Shown: positions 15,081 to 23,166 of the stretch, piece by piece | Position numbering within the stretch: position 1 is the first letter of the stretch | Layout of the letters: each line of letters opens with the position of its first letter | Made by a program: the position numbers and the translations under genes | The notes under the pieces: model-generated | Told to the model about the DNA's origin: nothing | What the model saw: only the letters and a program-made list of their open reading frames with translations | The model's database searches: none | NCBI GenBank assembly: GCA_023389425.1 | Contig: JAEWEK010000381.1 | Span: 1-35,789, forward strand | Source: Pseudomonadota bacterium | Lineage (GTDB): Bacteria > Pseudomonadota > Gammaproteobacteria > Burkholderiales > Burkholderiaceae_D | DNA length: 35,789 nt | Direction of reading: 5' to 3'

Positions 15081-15851
15081 ATGGCGGACGCCATTCTGGA
15101 AACGCGGCATCTGACGAAATCCTTCAAGGGTTTCACCGCTGTCCATGACGTCAACCTGTGCGTGCAACGCGGCCATATCCACGCGCTGATCGGCCCCAAT
15201 GGCGCCGGCAAGACGACCTGCTTCAACCTCCTCACCAAATTCCTGGTTCCGACTTCCGGCCAGATCCTGTTCAACGGACGCGACATCACCAGGGCCGAGC
15301 CGGCGCAGATCGCGCGCATGGGCATCATCCGCTCATTCCAGATATCGGCGGTCTTCCCGCACCTCACAGTGCTCCAGAACGTGCGTATAGGCCTCCAGCG
15401 CGGGCTTGGCACCACTTTCCAGTTCTGGCGTAGCGAACGCACGCTGGACCGCCTGAACGAGCGCGTAATGGCCTTGCTGGCCGAAGTAGACCTGTCGACA
15501 TTCGCCGACACCGTCACCGCCGATCTTCCCTACGGCCGCAAGCGCGCCCTCGAAATTGCGACCACCCTGGCGATGGACCCTGAATTGATGCTGCTGGACG
15601 AACCGACGCAAGGCATGGGCCACGAAGACGTGCACCGCGTAACGGAGCTGATCAAAAAGGTATCGGCCGGCCGCACGATTCTGATGGTCGAACACAATAT
15701 GAACGTCGTCGCCGGCATTTGCGACCGGATTTCGGTGCTGCAGCGTGGCGCGGTGCTGGCGGAGGGAAGCTACGCCGACGTCTCGAACAATCCCGGTGTC
15801 ATGGAAGCGTACATGGGCACCGCGGGCGGCGAGCTGGGAGGCGTGCACTGA
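15081..15851 (+). CDS. livG: Branched-chain amino-acid-type ABC transporter ATPase, LivG-like
   Basis: This is one of two ATPase subunits of a HAAT-family importer. The 256-residue product has Walker A GPNGAGKTT (about residues 36-44), the Q-loop region RSFQISAVFPHLTVLQNV, and Walker B LMLLDEPTQGMG, followed by an H-loop in VEHNMN. The ABC signature reads LPYGRKRALEIA instead of LSGGxxR, a variant also found in LivG-like proteins. The C-terminal NPGVMEAYMG resembles the LivG end. The ATG at 15081 follows GGGAG; an earlier in-frame ATG lacks a site. The TGA overlaps the livF ATG by one base. The substrate is not known from sequence. Confidence 0.92.
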   Translation: MADAILETRHLTKSFKGFTAVHDVNLCVQRGHIHALIGPNGAGKTTCFNLLTKFLVPTSGQILFNGRDITRAEPAQIARMGIIRSFQISAVFPHLTVLQNVRIGLQRGLGTTFQFWRSERTLDRLNERVMALLAEVDLSTFADTVTADLPYGRKRALEIATTLAMDPELMLLDEPTQGMGHEDVHRVTELIKKVSAGRTILMVEHNMNVVAGICDRISVLQRGAVLAEGSYADVSNNPGVMEAYMGTAGGELGGVH

Positions 15852-16558
15852 TGGCCGCTGCCCTGGAAATCTCCAATCTGCAAGCGTGGTACGGCGAATC
15901 GCACATCCTGCATGGCATAAACCTGACCGTGAACCAGGGCGAGGTGGTGACCTTGTTGGGCCGGAATGGCGCGGGCAGGACCACGACGCTGCGCGCCATC
16001 ATGGGGCTGACCGGAAAACGCAGCGGCTCCATCAAGATCAATGGGGTCGAGTCGATCGGAATGCCGACCCATAAGATCGCGCACCTCGGCATCGGCTACT
16101 GTCCGGAAGAGCGGGGGATATTCGCCTCGCTGTCCACCGAAGAAAACCTGATGCTGCCGCCGCTCCTGGCCGACCGCGGCGCGGCCATGCCGCTGCGGGA
16201 GATTTACGGGATGTTCCCGAACCTGCTCGAACGGCGTAACAGCCCGGGTACGCGATTGTCCGGCGGCGAACAGCAAATGCTGGCGGTGGCCCGCATCCTG
16301 CGCACCGGCGCGCGCCTGCTGCTGCTGGATGAGATTTCGGAAGGACTGGCGCCGGTCATCGTGCAAAGCCTGGCTCGCATGATCACGACGCTCAGGCAAA
16401 AGGGCTACACCATCGTCATGGTCGAACAGAATTTCCGCTTTGCCGCGCCGCTCGCGGACCGCTTTTATGTCATCGAACACGGGCAAGTCGCCGACACCAT
16501 CGAAGCCCAGGATTTGAACGCCCGGATGCCTGTACTTACCGAACTGCTCGGCGTCTGA
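15851..16558 (+). CDS. livF: Branched-chain amino-acid-type ABC transporter ATPase, LivF-like, with Walker A Lys to Arg
   Basis: This 235-residue protein is the second ATPase of the importer. LEISNLQAWYGESHILHGINL is the usual LivF opening, LSGGEQQMLAVARIL is an intact ABC signature, LLLLDEISEGLAPVI is Walker B with its Glu, and VEQNF contains an H-loop-like position occupied by Asn and Phe rather than His. The Walker A reads GRNGAGRTT: the phosphate-binding lysine is Arg43 (AGG, 15977-15979). One A-to-G change from AAG explains it. In most ABC ATPases such a change strongly lowers ATP hydrolysis. Everything else looks intact, so either it relies on LivG or the base needs checking. The start overlaps livG (TGATG). 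Confidence 0.92.
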   Translation: MAAALEISNLQAWYGESHILHGINLTVNQGEVVTLLGRNGAGRTTTLRAIMGLTGKRSGSIKINGVESIGMPTHKIAHLGIGYCPEERGIFASLSTEENLMLPPLLADRGAAMPLREIYGMFPNLLERRNSPGTRLSGGEQQMLAVARILRTGARLLLLDEISEGLAPVIVQSLARMITTLRQKGYTIVMVEQNFRFAAPLADRFYVIEHGQVADTIEAQDLNARMPVLTELLGV

Positions 16559-16588
16559 CCAACCCATCTTTATTCGAACGGAGACAAC

Positions 16589-17788
16589 ATGAAACGCACA
16601 GCTATCGCCCTCGCTGCCATCGCCGCTTGCATGACCTTGCCGGCGCAAGGGCAAATCTCCAACAACACGATCAAGATCGGCTTCCTGACCGATATGTCGG
16701 GCGTGTACGCGGACGTGGACGGCAACGGGGGCGCGGAGGCGATCAAGATGGCGATCGCCGACATGGGCGGGGCGATCAACGGCAAGAAGATCGAATTCAT
16801 CGCGGCCGATCACCAGAACAAAGGCGATATCGCGTCGACCAAGGCGCGCGAATGGTTCGACCAGCAGGGCGTCGACCTGCTGATCGGCGGCACCAATTCA
16901 ACCGCCAGCCTGGCGATGGCGAAGGTGGCGCAGGAGAAAAAGAAAGTGTTTATCGCGATCGGCGCCGGCGCTTCCGCGCTGACCAATGAGCAGTGCTCGC
17001 CCTACACCGTGCATTACGCTTACGACACCGTGGCGCTGGCGCGCGGCACCGGATCGGAAATGGTGAAGCAGGGCGGCAAGACCTGGTTCTTCCTCACGGC
17101 CGATTACGCCTTCGGCCAGTCGCTTGAAAAGGACACCGCCGATGTCGTCAAGGCGAATGGCGGAACGATGCTGGGCAGCGTCAAGCACCCGCTGGGCGCT
17201 TCGGATTTCTCGTCCTTCCTGCTGCAGGCACAGGCATCGAAAGCGCAGGTGCTGGGCCTGGCCAATGCCGGCGGCGATTTCATCAACTCGGTAAAGGCGG
17301 CCAATGAATTTGGCATCACCAAGAAAATGAAGATCGCCGGCCTGCTGGTGTTCATCAACGATGTCCACACGCTTGGATTGAATACGACCCAGGGCTTGTA
17401 CCTGACGGACGGCTGGTATTGGGACCAGAGCCCGGAAAGCCGCGCCTGGGCCAAGCGCTACATGGCGAAGATGAAGAAGATGCCCTCGATGGTGCAGGCG
17501 GGCGATTATTCCGCGACGATGGCCTACCTGAATGCGGTCAAGGCCACCGGCACGGACGATGCGGACAAGGTGATGGCGCATCTGAAGAAAACGAAGATCG
17601 ACGATATGTTCACCAAGAACGGCGCGATCCGGCCGGACGGCCGCATGGTGCACGACATGTACCTCATGCAGGTGAAGACGCCGAAGGAATCGAAAGGGGC
17701 GTGGGATTACTACAAGCTGGTGGCCACGATTCCGGGTGATAAGGCGTACACGACCAAGGCCGAATCGAAGTGCGCGGCGTGGAAATAG
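16589..17788 (+). CDS. Periplasmic substrate-binding protein of the liv-type importer
   Basis: The 399-residue protein starts with a Sec signal peptide (MKRTAIALAAIAACMTLPAQGQ, cleavage near residue 22). A type I periplasmic-binding fold follows: IKIGFLTDMSGVYADVDGNGGAEAIKMAI is the typical Leu/Ile/Val-BP-like N-lobe, and IGGTNSTASLAMAKVA the loop that touches ligand. The distant relation to LivK and the GMC enzyme next door leave the ligand open; some relatives bind aromatic acids, amides or urea. Two cysteines in the mature part could form a disulfide. It lies between the ATPase and permease genes, 30 bp after livF, with CGGAGA before the ATG. Confidence 0.92.
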   Translation: MKRTAIALAAIAACMTLPAQGQISNNTIKIGFLTDMSGVYADVDGNGGAEAIKMAIADMGGAINGKKIEFIAADHQNKGDIASTKAREWFDQQGVDLLIGGTNSTASLAMAKVAQEKKKVFIAIGAGASALTNEQCSPYTVHYAYDTVALARGTGSEMVKQGGKTWFFLTADYAFGQSLEKDTADVVKANGGTMLGSVKHPLGASDFSSFLLQAQASKAQVLGLANAGGDFINSVKAANEFGITKKMKIAGLLVFINDVHTLGLNTTQGLYLTDGWYWDQSPESRAWAKRYMAKMKKMPSMVQAGDYSATMAYLNAVKATGTDDADKVMAHLKKTKIDDMFTKNGAIRPDGRMVHDMYLMQVKTPKESKGAWDYYKLVATIPGDKAYTTKAESKCAAWK

Positions 17789-17815
17789 GCACGGCAGCTC
17801 TTCGCCATACGTCAC

Positions 17816-18700
17816 ATGGAAATTTTCGGCGTTCCCCTGCAGGCGATGATGAGCCAGCTGCTGCTCGGCCTGGTCAACGGCTCCTTCTATGCCATGCTGT
17901 CGCTGGGCCTCGCCGTCATCTTCGGCCTGCTCAACGTCATTAATTTCGCCCACGGCGCCCTCTACATGACCGGCGCTTTCCTGGCCTACATCGGCGTCAC
18001 CAGCTATGGCCTGAACTACTGGGAAATGCTGGTGCTCGCACCGCTGTTGGTCGGCATGCTCGGCATCGTGATCGAACGCACGATGCTGCGCTGGCTCTAC
18101 AAGCTCGACCACCTGTACGGATTGCTGCTGACCTTCGGCATCACGCTCTTGCTCGAAGGCCTGTTCCGCTCCTTCTTCGGCGTTTCCGGCCAGACCCTGG
18201 ACGTGCCCGAGCAGCTGGCCGGCTCCACTGACCTCGGCTTCATGATCCTGCCGAACTATCGCGCCTGGGTGGTCGCCGCCTCGCTGCTGGTCTGCCTCGC
18301 CACCTGGTTCGTGATCGAAAAGACCCGTCTCGGCGCCTACTTGCGCGCCGGTACCGAGAACCCCAAGCTGGTCGAGGCCTTCGGCGTCAACGTGCCGCTG
18401 ATGGTGACATTGACCTACGGCTTCGGCGTCGCGCTTGCCGGGATGGCTGGTGTGCTGGCCGCGCCCGTCATCAACGTCACGCCGCTGATGGGCTCCAACC
18501 TCATCATCGTGGTATTCGCCGTCGTCGTGATCGGCGGCATGGGTTCCATCCTCGGCTCGATCGTCACCGGCCTGGCGCTGGGCGTGATCGAAGGCCTGAC
18601 GCGCGTCTACTACCCGGAAGGTTCCGAGGTCGTCGTGTTCGTCGTGATGGTGGTCGTGCTGCTGCTGCGGCCCGCCGGCCTGTTCGGCAAAGAGACATGA
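17816..18700 (+). CDS. livH: Branched-chain amino-acid-type ABC transporter permease, LivH-like
   Basis: The 294-residue integral membrane protein has about eight hydrophobic helices. GLVNGSFYAMLSLGLAVIFGLLNVINFAHG is the highly conserved LivH opening. YGFGVALAGMAGVLAAP and VVIGGMGSILGSIVTGLALGVIEGL carry the EAA-like coupling region and final helices. It forms the membrane channel with LivM. The start at 17816 gives the usual short N-terminus before helix 1. It follows the binding-protein gene by 27 bp and precedes livM by 10 bp, clearly one operon. Confidence 0.94.
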   Translation: MEIFGVPLQAMMSQLLLGLVNGSFYAMLSLGLAVIFGLLNVINFAHGALYMTGAFLAYIGVTSYGLNYWEMLVLAPLLVGMLGIVIERTMLRWLYKLDHLYGLLLTFGITLLLEGLFRSFFGVSGQTLDVPEQLAGSTDLGFMILPNYRAWVVAASLLVCLATWFVIEKTRLGAYLRAGTENPKLVEAFGVNVPLMVTLTYGFGVALAGMAGVLAAPVINVTPLMGSNLIIVVFAVVVIGGMGSILGSIVTGLALGVIEGLTRVYYPEGSEVVVFVVMVVVLLLRPAGLFGKET

Positions 18701-18710
18701 AAGGGCAGGG

Positions 18711-19682
18711 ATGAACAAGAACATCGGCTACGCGCTGGCGCTGGTGATCGCGCTTGCCGCGCCCTTCGTCGGCTACCCCGTATTCCTGATGAAGATGCTG
18801 TGCTTCGGCCTGTTCGCCTGCGCCTTCAACCTGCTGATCGGCTACACCGGCTTGCTGTCCTTCGGCCACGCCGCCTTTCTCGGCACGGCCGGCTACGTCA
18901 CCGGCCACGCGCTGGCGGTGCTGGGGCTGCCTTTCGAGGCCGGGATCGCGCTTGGCGTGCTCGGCGCGGCGCTGCTCGGACTGGTGATGGGCATGCTGGC
19001 GATCCGCCGCCAGGGCATCTATTTCGCGATGATCACACTGGCGCTGGCGCAGATGGTCTATTTCGCCGCGCTGCGCCTTCCCTACACGCACGGGGAGGAC
19101 GGCCTGCAAGGCGTGCCCCGCGGGCGGCTGATGGGCCTGCTCGACCTGTCGAACGACCTGGCGATGTATTACGTGGTGCTGGCGATCTGCATTGCCGGTT
19201 TCGCCCTGATCGTGCGCACCGTTCATTCGCCGTTTGGACAGGTACTCAAGGCAATCCGCGAGAACGAGCCCAGGGCGATTTCTTTAGGTTATGACGTGGA
19301 TAGGTACAAATTGCTGGCGTTCGTGCTTTCTGCGGCCATTGCGGGGCTCGCAGGGGCCACCAAAGCAGTTGTGCTTGGCTTCGAAACCCTGACTGACGTC
19401 CATTGGACCCTTTCCGGCCTCGTGATCCTGATGACGCTGGTTGGAGGCATGGGCACCTTGTTCGGGCCGGTGCTGGGCGCCTTCGTCATCGTGGCGCTCG
19501 AGAACAAGCTCGGTGACCTGGGCAATTTCCTCGCACGCTTGACCGGGGTCGACTGGTTCTCGACCCTGGGCGAATCGGTCGGCATCGTTACCGGCCTGAT
19601 CTTCGTGGCCTGCGTGTTGCTGTTCCGCCGGGGTATCGTCGGCGAGCTCTCTGGGATGGTCGCTGCGCGTCGCTCGGCCTAG
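18711..19682 (+). CDS. livM: Branched-chain amino-acid-type ABC transporter permease, LivM-like
   Basis: The 323-residue membrane protein is the second channel subunit. FNLLIGYTGLLSFGHAAFLGTAGYV is the conserved LivM motif. VLKAIRENEPRAISLGYDVDRYKLLAFVLSAAIAGLAGA is the cytoplasmic coupling loop and next helix, and LVGGMGTLFGPVLGAF closes the pore region. AGGG precedes the ATG by 2-6 bp. It is the last gene of the operon; no intrinsic terminator with a T-run is seen after its stop at 19682. Confidence 0.94.
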   Translation: MNKNIGYALALVIALAAPFVGYPVFLMKMLCFGLFACAFNLLIGYTGLLSFGHAAFLGTAGYVTGHALAVLGLPFEAGIALGVLGAALLGLVMGMLAIRRQGIYFAMITLALAQMVYFAALRLPYTHGEDGLQGVPRGRLMGLLDLSNDLAMYYVVLAICIAGFALIVRTVHSPFGQVLKAIRENEPRAISLGYDVDRYKLLAFVLSAAIAGLAGATKAVVLGFETLTDVHWTLSGLVILMTLVGGMGTLFGPVLGAFVIVALENKLGDLGNFLARLTGVDWFSTLGESVGIVTGLIFVACVLLFRRGIVGELSGMVAARRSA

Positions 19683-20278
19683 TTCTTGCTGCTATGCAAC
19701 AATCCACAGGGCGTTTCCGAGCCATCCTGCGCGCTGTTAACAACTTTGTGGATAACAGCCGGGCGGTATTCCATCTGCTCATGTTCGACCTCCGGCTATT
19801 TTGTGTCTCGCCGGTCGCGAGGTAGACAGTGGGAACGGCGGCGAAATGCCCCGTGTGTCGGTGGGACAGCCCCGCTCGGCCTTTGTCGGTAAGCGTGGAT
19901 CGGATTCGGCGCCTGCTTGGCCTGCGGCAACAGTGGCTTGCCTCAGAAGTGCCCATTTCCCTAGGCTTCCCTTGAAGCACGCTTGCCCCGACACCCCACA
20001 TCTCGATCGTCATAACCCTCAGCGATGGACGTCGGGAATCCTCCGCGGCGAATCGGAATCACGCTGTCGGCGGCGCCGGCAAAGTGTTTCTTTAGCCGTC
20101 CAACTCGACACGAAGTGTATCGATTTACTTTTGTCTTCTGTGTCGGAATGCGCCTGCGGCTTTCTGTGGGTAACTTTGTGGATAGCAGCCTTTTTGGGCT
20201 CGGTTTTTGGCCGGGTTCGGTAAGCCTTTCTCGCTTGCCTTACAATTGCTTACTCTTCGGTGTTCCCAGAAAGTATCG
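19683..20278. other. 596-bp intergenic region with DnaA-box-like sites, no convincing gene
   Basis: Open frames here (up to 141 codons, both strands) have no family resemblance, no ribosome binding site and poor composition, so I call none. The word AACTTTGTGGATA followed by A/G-CAGCC occurs twice, at 19743-19760 and 20173-20190. The first contains TGTGGATAA (19747-19755), a perfect DnaA box on the minus strand, inside the inverted repeat CTGTTA/TAACAG. The second has TGTGGATAG (20177-20185) beside TGTGGGTAA (20165-20173), each one mismatch from consensus. A -10-like TACAAT near 20241 could serve the next gene. Confidence 0.5.
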
Positions 20279-21040
20279 ATGTTTGAATTAGCCTTGCTCG
20301 GCATTGCGTCCTTTGGCGCAGGCTTGGTCGACTCTGTTGTCGGTGGTGGTGGTCTTATCCAGCTTCCTGCAGTCTTCGCCCTTCTTCCCAATCAGTCACC
20401 CGCCACGCTGCTCGGCACCAACAAGCTGGCAAGCATGTTTGGCACGACGTCCGCTGCGGTAAGTTATTCCCGTCGGGTACGCGTTGCCTGGAGCACTGCC
20501 GCGCCCGCCGCGATTGCTGCCTTCGTCGCGTCCTTCTTTGGTGCATGGACGGTGAGCAAGGTGCCGGCCGATTTTGTCCGTGGTCTGTTACCGTTCGTAC
20601 TTGTGGCGGTGGCGGTGTACACCTTCCGCAAGAAGGACCTCGGTTCGGTCCACGCGCCACTGCACAGCGGATGGAAGGAGATGGCGCTTGCGGTGCTGCT
20701 CGGTGGCGTCATCGGTTTCTACGACGGCTTCTTCGGACCGGGGACCGGCAGCTTCCTTTTGTTCCTGTTCGTACGATTTTTCGGCTTCGATTTTCTCGGT
20801 GCCTCCGCGGCGGCCAAGGTCGTGAACGTCGGCAGCAACCTGTCGGCGCTGATCTGGTTCGGCTACAGCGGCCACCTGCTGTGGCAGATCGGCTTGTCGA
20901 TGGCTGTGTGCCAGGTCGCCGGGTCTATTGTCGGCACCCAACTTGCGCTGAAGCACGGGACAGGTTTTGTCCGGAAGCTGTTCCTTACCGTTGTCTCGGT
21001 GCTAATCGTAAAGACCGCCTACACCGCCTTCCTCGGTTGA
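20279..21040 (+). CDS. TauE/SafE (TSUP) family membrane permease
   Basis: The 253-residue protein has about eight hydrophobic segments and the twofold TSUP repeat. The first half has FGAGLVDSVVGGGGLIQLPAV followed by LLGTNKLASMFGTTSAAVSYSRR. The second half has GGVIGFYDGFFGPGTGSFLLFLFVRFFGFDFLGASAAAKVVN. These glycine-rich motifs mark the TauE/SafE exporters of sulfite, organosulfonates or other small anions; the substrate here cannot be told. The start at 20279 places the first helix at the N-terminus; the longer frame from 20207 adds non-family residues. The parS cluster starts 8 bp after its stop codon. Confidence 0.9.
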   Translation: MFELALLGIASFGAGLVDSVVGGGGLIQLPAVFALLPNQSPATLLGTNKLASMFGTTSAAVSYSRRVRVAWSTAAPAAIAAFVASFFGAWTVSKVPADFVRGLLPFVLVAVAVYTFRKKDLGSVHAPLHSGWKEMALAVLLGGVIGFYDGFFGPGTGSFLLFLFVRFFGFDFLGASAAAKVVNVGSNLSALIWFGYSGHLLWQIGLSMAVCQVAGSIVGTQLALKHGTGFVRKLFLTVVSVLIVKTAYTAFLG

Positions 21041-21047
21041 TCCCAGC

Positions 21048-21063
21048 TGTTCCACGTGGAACA
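21048..21063. other. parS centromere site 1
   Basis: TGTTCCACGTGGAACA is a perfect 16-bp palindrome of the chromosomal parS type (consensus TGTTNCACGTGNAACA). It is the expected binding and CTP-loading site of the ParB encoded at 24715. Confidence 0.92.
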
Positions 21064-21085
21064 ACCCGGCCGACCCGGCGCCGGA

Positions 21086-21101
21086 TGTTTCACGTGGAAC
21101 A
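21086..21101. other. parS centromere site 2
   Basis: TGTTTCACGTGGAACA matches the parS consensus with one asymmetry (TTC on the left, GAA as GGAA on the right). Its centre is 38 bp from that of site 1. Confidence 0.9.
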
Positions 21102-21133
21102 TCATTCGTGGCCGACACATTAGCCACAGAAAC

Positions 21134-21149
21134 TGTTCCACGTGGAACA
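21134..21149. other. parS centromere site 3
   Basis: TGTTCCACGTGGAACA is identical to site 1 and 48 bp from site 2. All three lie in the leader region of the mnmG operon, before the -10-like TATAAT at 21199-21204, so ParB spreading could affect mnmG transcription. Confidence 0.92.
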
Positions 21150-21198
21150 TATTTCCCTCGTTTTCTCGGCGGCACGGCTTTCGCAAACAAAAAGCCTC

Positions 21199-21204
21199 TA
21201 TAAT
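21199..21204 (+). promoter_or_regulatory. -10 element upstream of mnmG
   Basis: A perfect TATAAT lies 34 bp before the mnmG ATG. No good -35 hexamer is visible 16-18 bp upstream, so strength and use are uncertain. Confidence 0.45.
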
Positions 21205-21237
21205 CCTCCTTCGTACTCCTCGCATCACACTTCCACC

Positions 21238-23166
21238 ATGCTATTTCCTACTGAATTCGACGTGATTGTCGTCGGCGGCGGCCATGCCGGCACCGAAGCC
21301 GCGCTCGCTTCCGCCCGCACGGGCCAGAAGACACTGCTGCTCACGCACAACATCGAGACCCTCGGCCAGATGTCCTGCAACCCGTCCATCGGCGGTATCG
21401 GCAAGGGCCATCTGGTCAAGGAGGTCGATGCGCTGGGCGGCGCGATGGCGATCGCGACCGATGAATCCGGCATCCAGTTCCGTATCCTCAATTCGTCCAA
21501 AGGCCCAGCCGTGCGCGCCACCCGCGCCCAGGCCGACCGCATTCTGTACAAGCAGGCGATCCGTTCGCGCCTGGAAAACCAGCCCAATCTGTGGCTGTTC
21601 CAGCAGGCCGTGGACGACCTGATGGTGGAGGGTAACCGCGTGGTGGGCGCGGTGACGCAGATCGGCCTGCAGTTCCGCTCGCGCGCCGTGGTGCTGACCG
21701 CAGGCACTTTCCTTGACGGGAAGATCCACGTCGGCCTGCAGAACTACTCGGCGGGACGGGCAGGGGATCCGCCGGCGTTGTCGCTGTCGGCGCGCCTGAA
21801 GGAACTCAAGCTGCCGCAGGGCCGCCTGAAGACGGGCACGCCGCCGCGCATCGACGGCCGCAGCATCGACTTCTCGGCCCTGACCGAACAGCCGGGCGAC
21901 CTCGATCCCGTACCGGTGTTTTCGTACATGGGCAACGTGGGGATGCACCCGCGCCAGGTGCCGTGCTGGGTCACGCATACCAACGCTGAGACGCACGAGA
22001 TCATCCGCAATGGCCTCGACCGCAGCCCGATGTACACCGGCGTGATCGAAGGCGTCGGCCCGCGCTACTGTCCGTCGATCGAGGACAAGATCCACCGCTT
22101 CGCGTCCAAGGAATCGCACCAGATCTTCCTCGAGCCGGAGGGCCTGACCACCAACGAGTTCTACCCCAACGGTATCTCGACCAGCCTGCCGTTCGACGTG
22201 CAGATCGCGCTGGTGCGCTCGATGCGCGGCCTGGAAAACGCGCACATCCTGCGCCCCGGCTACGCCATCGAATACGACTATTTCGACCCGCGCGGCCTCA
22301 AGTCCTCGCTCGAAACCAAGGCCATCCAGGGCCTGTTCTTCGCCGGCCAGATCAACGGCACCACCGGCTACGAGGAAGCTGCGGCACAGGGCTTGCTGGC
22401 CGGGCTGAATGCCGCGCTGCAGACCCAGGGCAAGGAAGCATGGACGCCGGGCCGCCACGAAGCCTACCTCGGCGTGCTGGTCGACGACCTCACCACGCAG
22501 GGCGTGGCCGAGCCCTACCGCATGTTCACCAGCCGTGCCGAGTACCGCCTGTCGCTGCGCGAGGATAACGCCGACATGCGCCTGACCGAAATCGGCCGCA
22601 AGCTGGGCGTGGTGGGCGATGCCCAGTGGGCCGCCTTCGAAGCCAAGCGCGAAGCGGTGGAGCAGGAGCTGCAGCGCCTGCGCTCGACCTGGGTCAACCC
22701 GCGCATCCTGGCTGCCGCCGAATCCGAGCGTGTGGTGGGGCAGGCCATCGAACGCGAGTACAACCTGGCCGATCTGCTGCGCCGCCCGGGCGTCGAATAC
22801 GACACGCTGATGACCATGCAGGGCGTCGAGGGCGCGCCGCTGGCCGGTCCCGGCGTCGCCGACCCGGCCGTGCGCGAACAGGTCGAAATCCAGATCAAGT
22901 ACGCCGGCTACATCGATCGCCAGGCGCGCGAAGTGGAGCGCCACGACCACTACGAAAACCTCAAACTGCCGCAGGAGTTGAACTACCACGAGATCACGGC
23001 GCTTTCGATCGAGGTGCGCCAGAAGCTCGACAAGCAGCGCCCCGAAACGCTGGGCCAGGCCTCGCGCATCTCCGGCGTGACGCCGGCGGCGATCTCCCTG
23101 CTGCTCGTCTTCCTGAAAAAGAAGGGCTTCAAGGGCTTCACCACGCAGGGCGAGGAGGCGGCTTGA
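21238..23166 (+). CDS. mnmG: tRNA uridine-5-carboxymethylaminomethyl(34) synthesis enzyme MnmG (GidA)
   Basis: With MnmE, MnmG installs the carboxymethylaminomethyl group on wobble U34 of several tRNAs, using FAD, NADH and glycine-derived carbon. The 642-residue product has the FAD-binding VVGGGHAGTEAA near residues 11-22 and the conserved CNPSIGGIGKGHLVKEVDALGG. GLKTGTPPRIDGRSID follows in the family pattern, with FFAGQINGTTGYEEAAAQG and TSRAEYRLSLREDNADMRLT further on. The ATG at 21238 gives the family N-terminus; earlier in-frame starts run through parS DNA. Its stop overlaps rsmG (TGATG). This mnmG-rsmG-parA-parB order is typical of origin-proximal DNA in many bacteria. Confidence 0.97.
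   Translation: MLFPTEFDVIVVGGGHAGTEAALASARTGQKTLLLTHNIETLGQMSCNPSIGGIGKGHLVKEVDALGGAMAIATDESGIQFRILNSSKGPAVRATRAQADRILYKQAIRSRLENQPNLWLFQQAVDDLMVEGNRVVGAVTQIGLQFRSRAVVLTAGTFLDGKIHVGLQNYSAGRAGDPPALSLSARLKELKLPQGRLKTGTPPRIDGRSIDFSALTEQPGDLDPVPVFSYMGNVGMHPRQVPCWVTHTNAETHEIIRNGLDRSPMYTGVIEGVGPRYCPSIEDKIHRFASKESHQIFLEPEGLTTNEFYPNGISTSLPFDVQIALVRSMRGLENAHILRPGYAIEYDYFDPRGLKSSLETKAIQGLFFAGQINGTTGYEEAAAQGLLAGLNAALQTQGKEAWTPGRHEAYLGVLVDDLTTQGVAEPYRMFTSRAEYRLSLREDNADMRLTEIGRKLGVVGDAQWAAFEAKREAVEQELQRLRSTWVNPRILAAAESERVVGQAIEREYNLADLLRRPGVEYDTLMTMQGVEGAPLAGPGVADPAVREQVEIQIKYAGYIDRQAREVERHDHYENLKLPQELNYHEITALSIEVRQKLDKQRPETLGQASRISGVTPAAISLLLVFLKKKGFKGFTTQGEEAA

Noticed and set aside
19588..20223. Open frames of about 140 codons in the livM-permease spacer
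   Set aside because: They have unusual composition, no family resemblance and no ribosome binding site, and one overlaps the livM end in antisense.
21056..21265. 69-codon frame across the parS cluster
   Set aside because: It contains repeated FTWN/STWN words only because the parS palindrome repeats; there is no ribosome binding site and the real mnmG start lies within it.
22626..23165. Longer N-terminus for rsmG (and likewise 23938-24714 for parB)
   Set aside because: These upstream extensions only run through mnmG and parA in another frame; the family starts at 23166 and 24715 fit.
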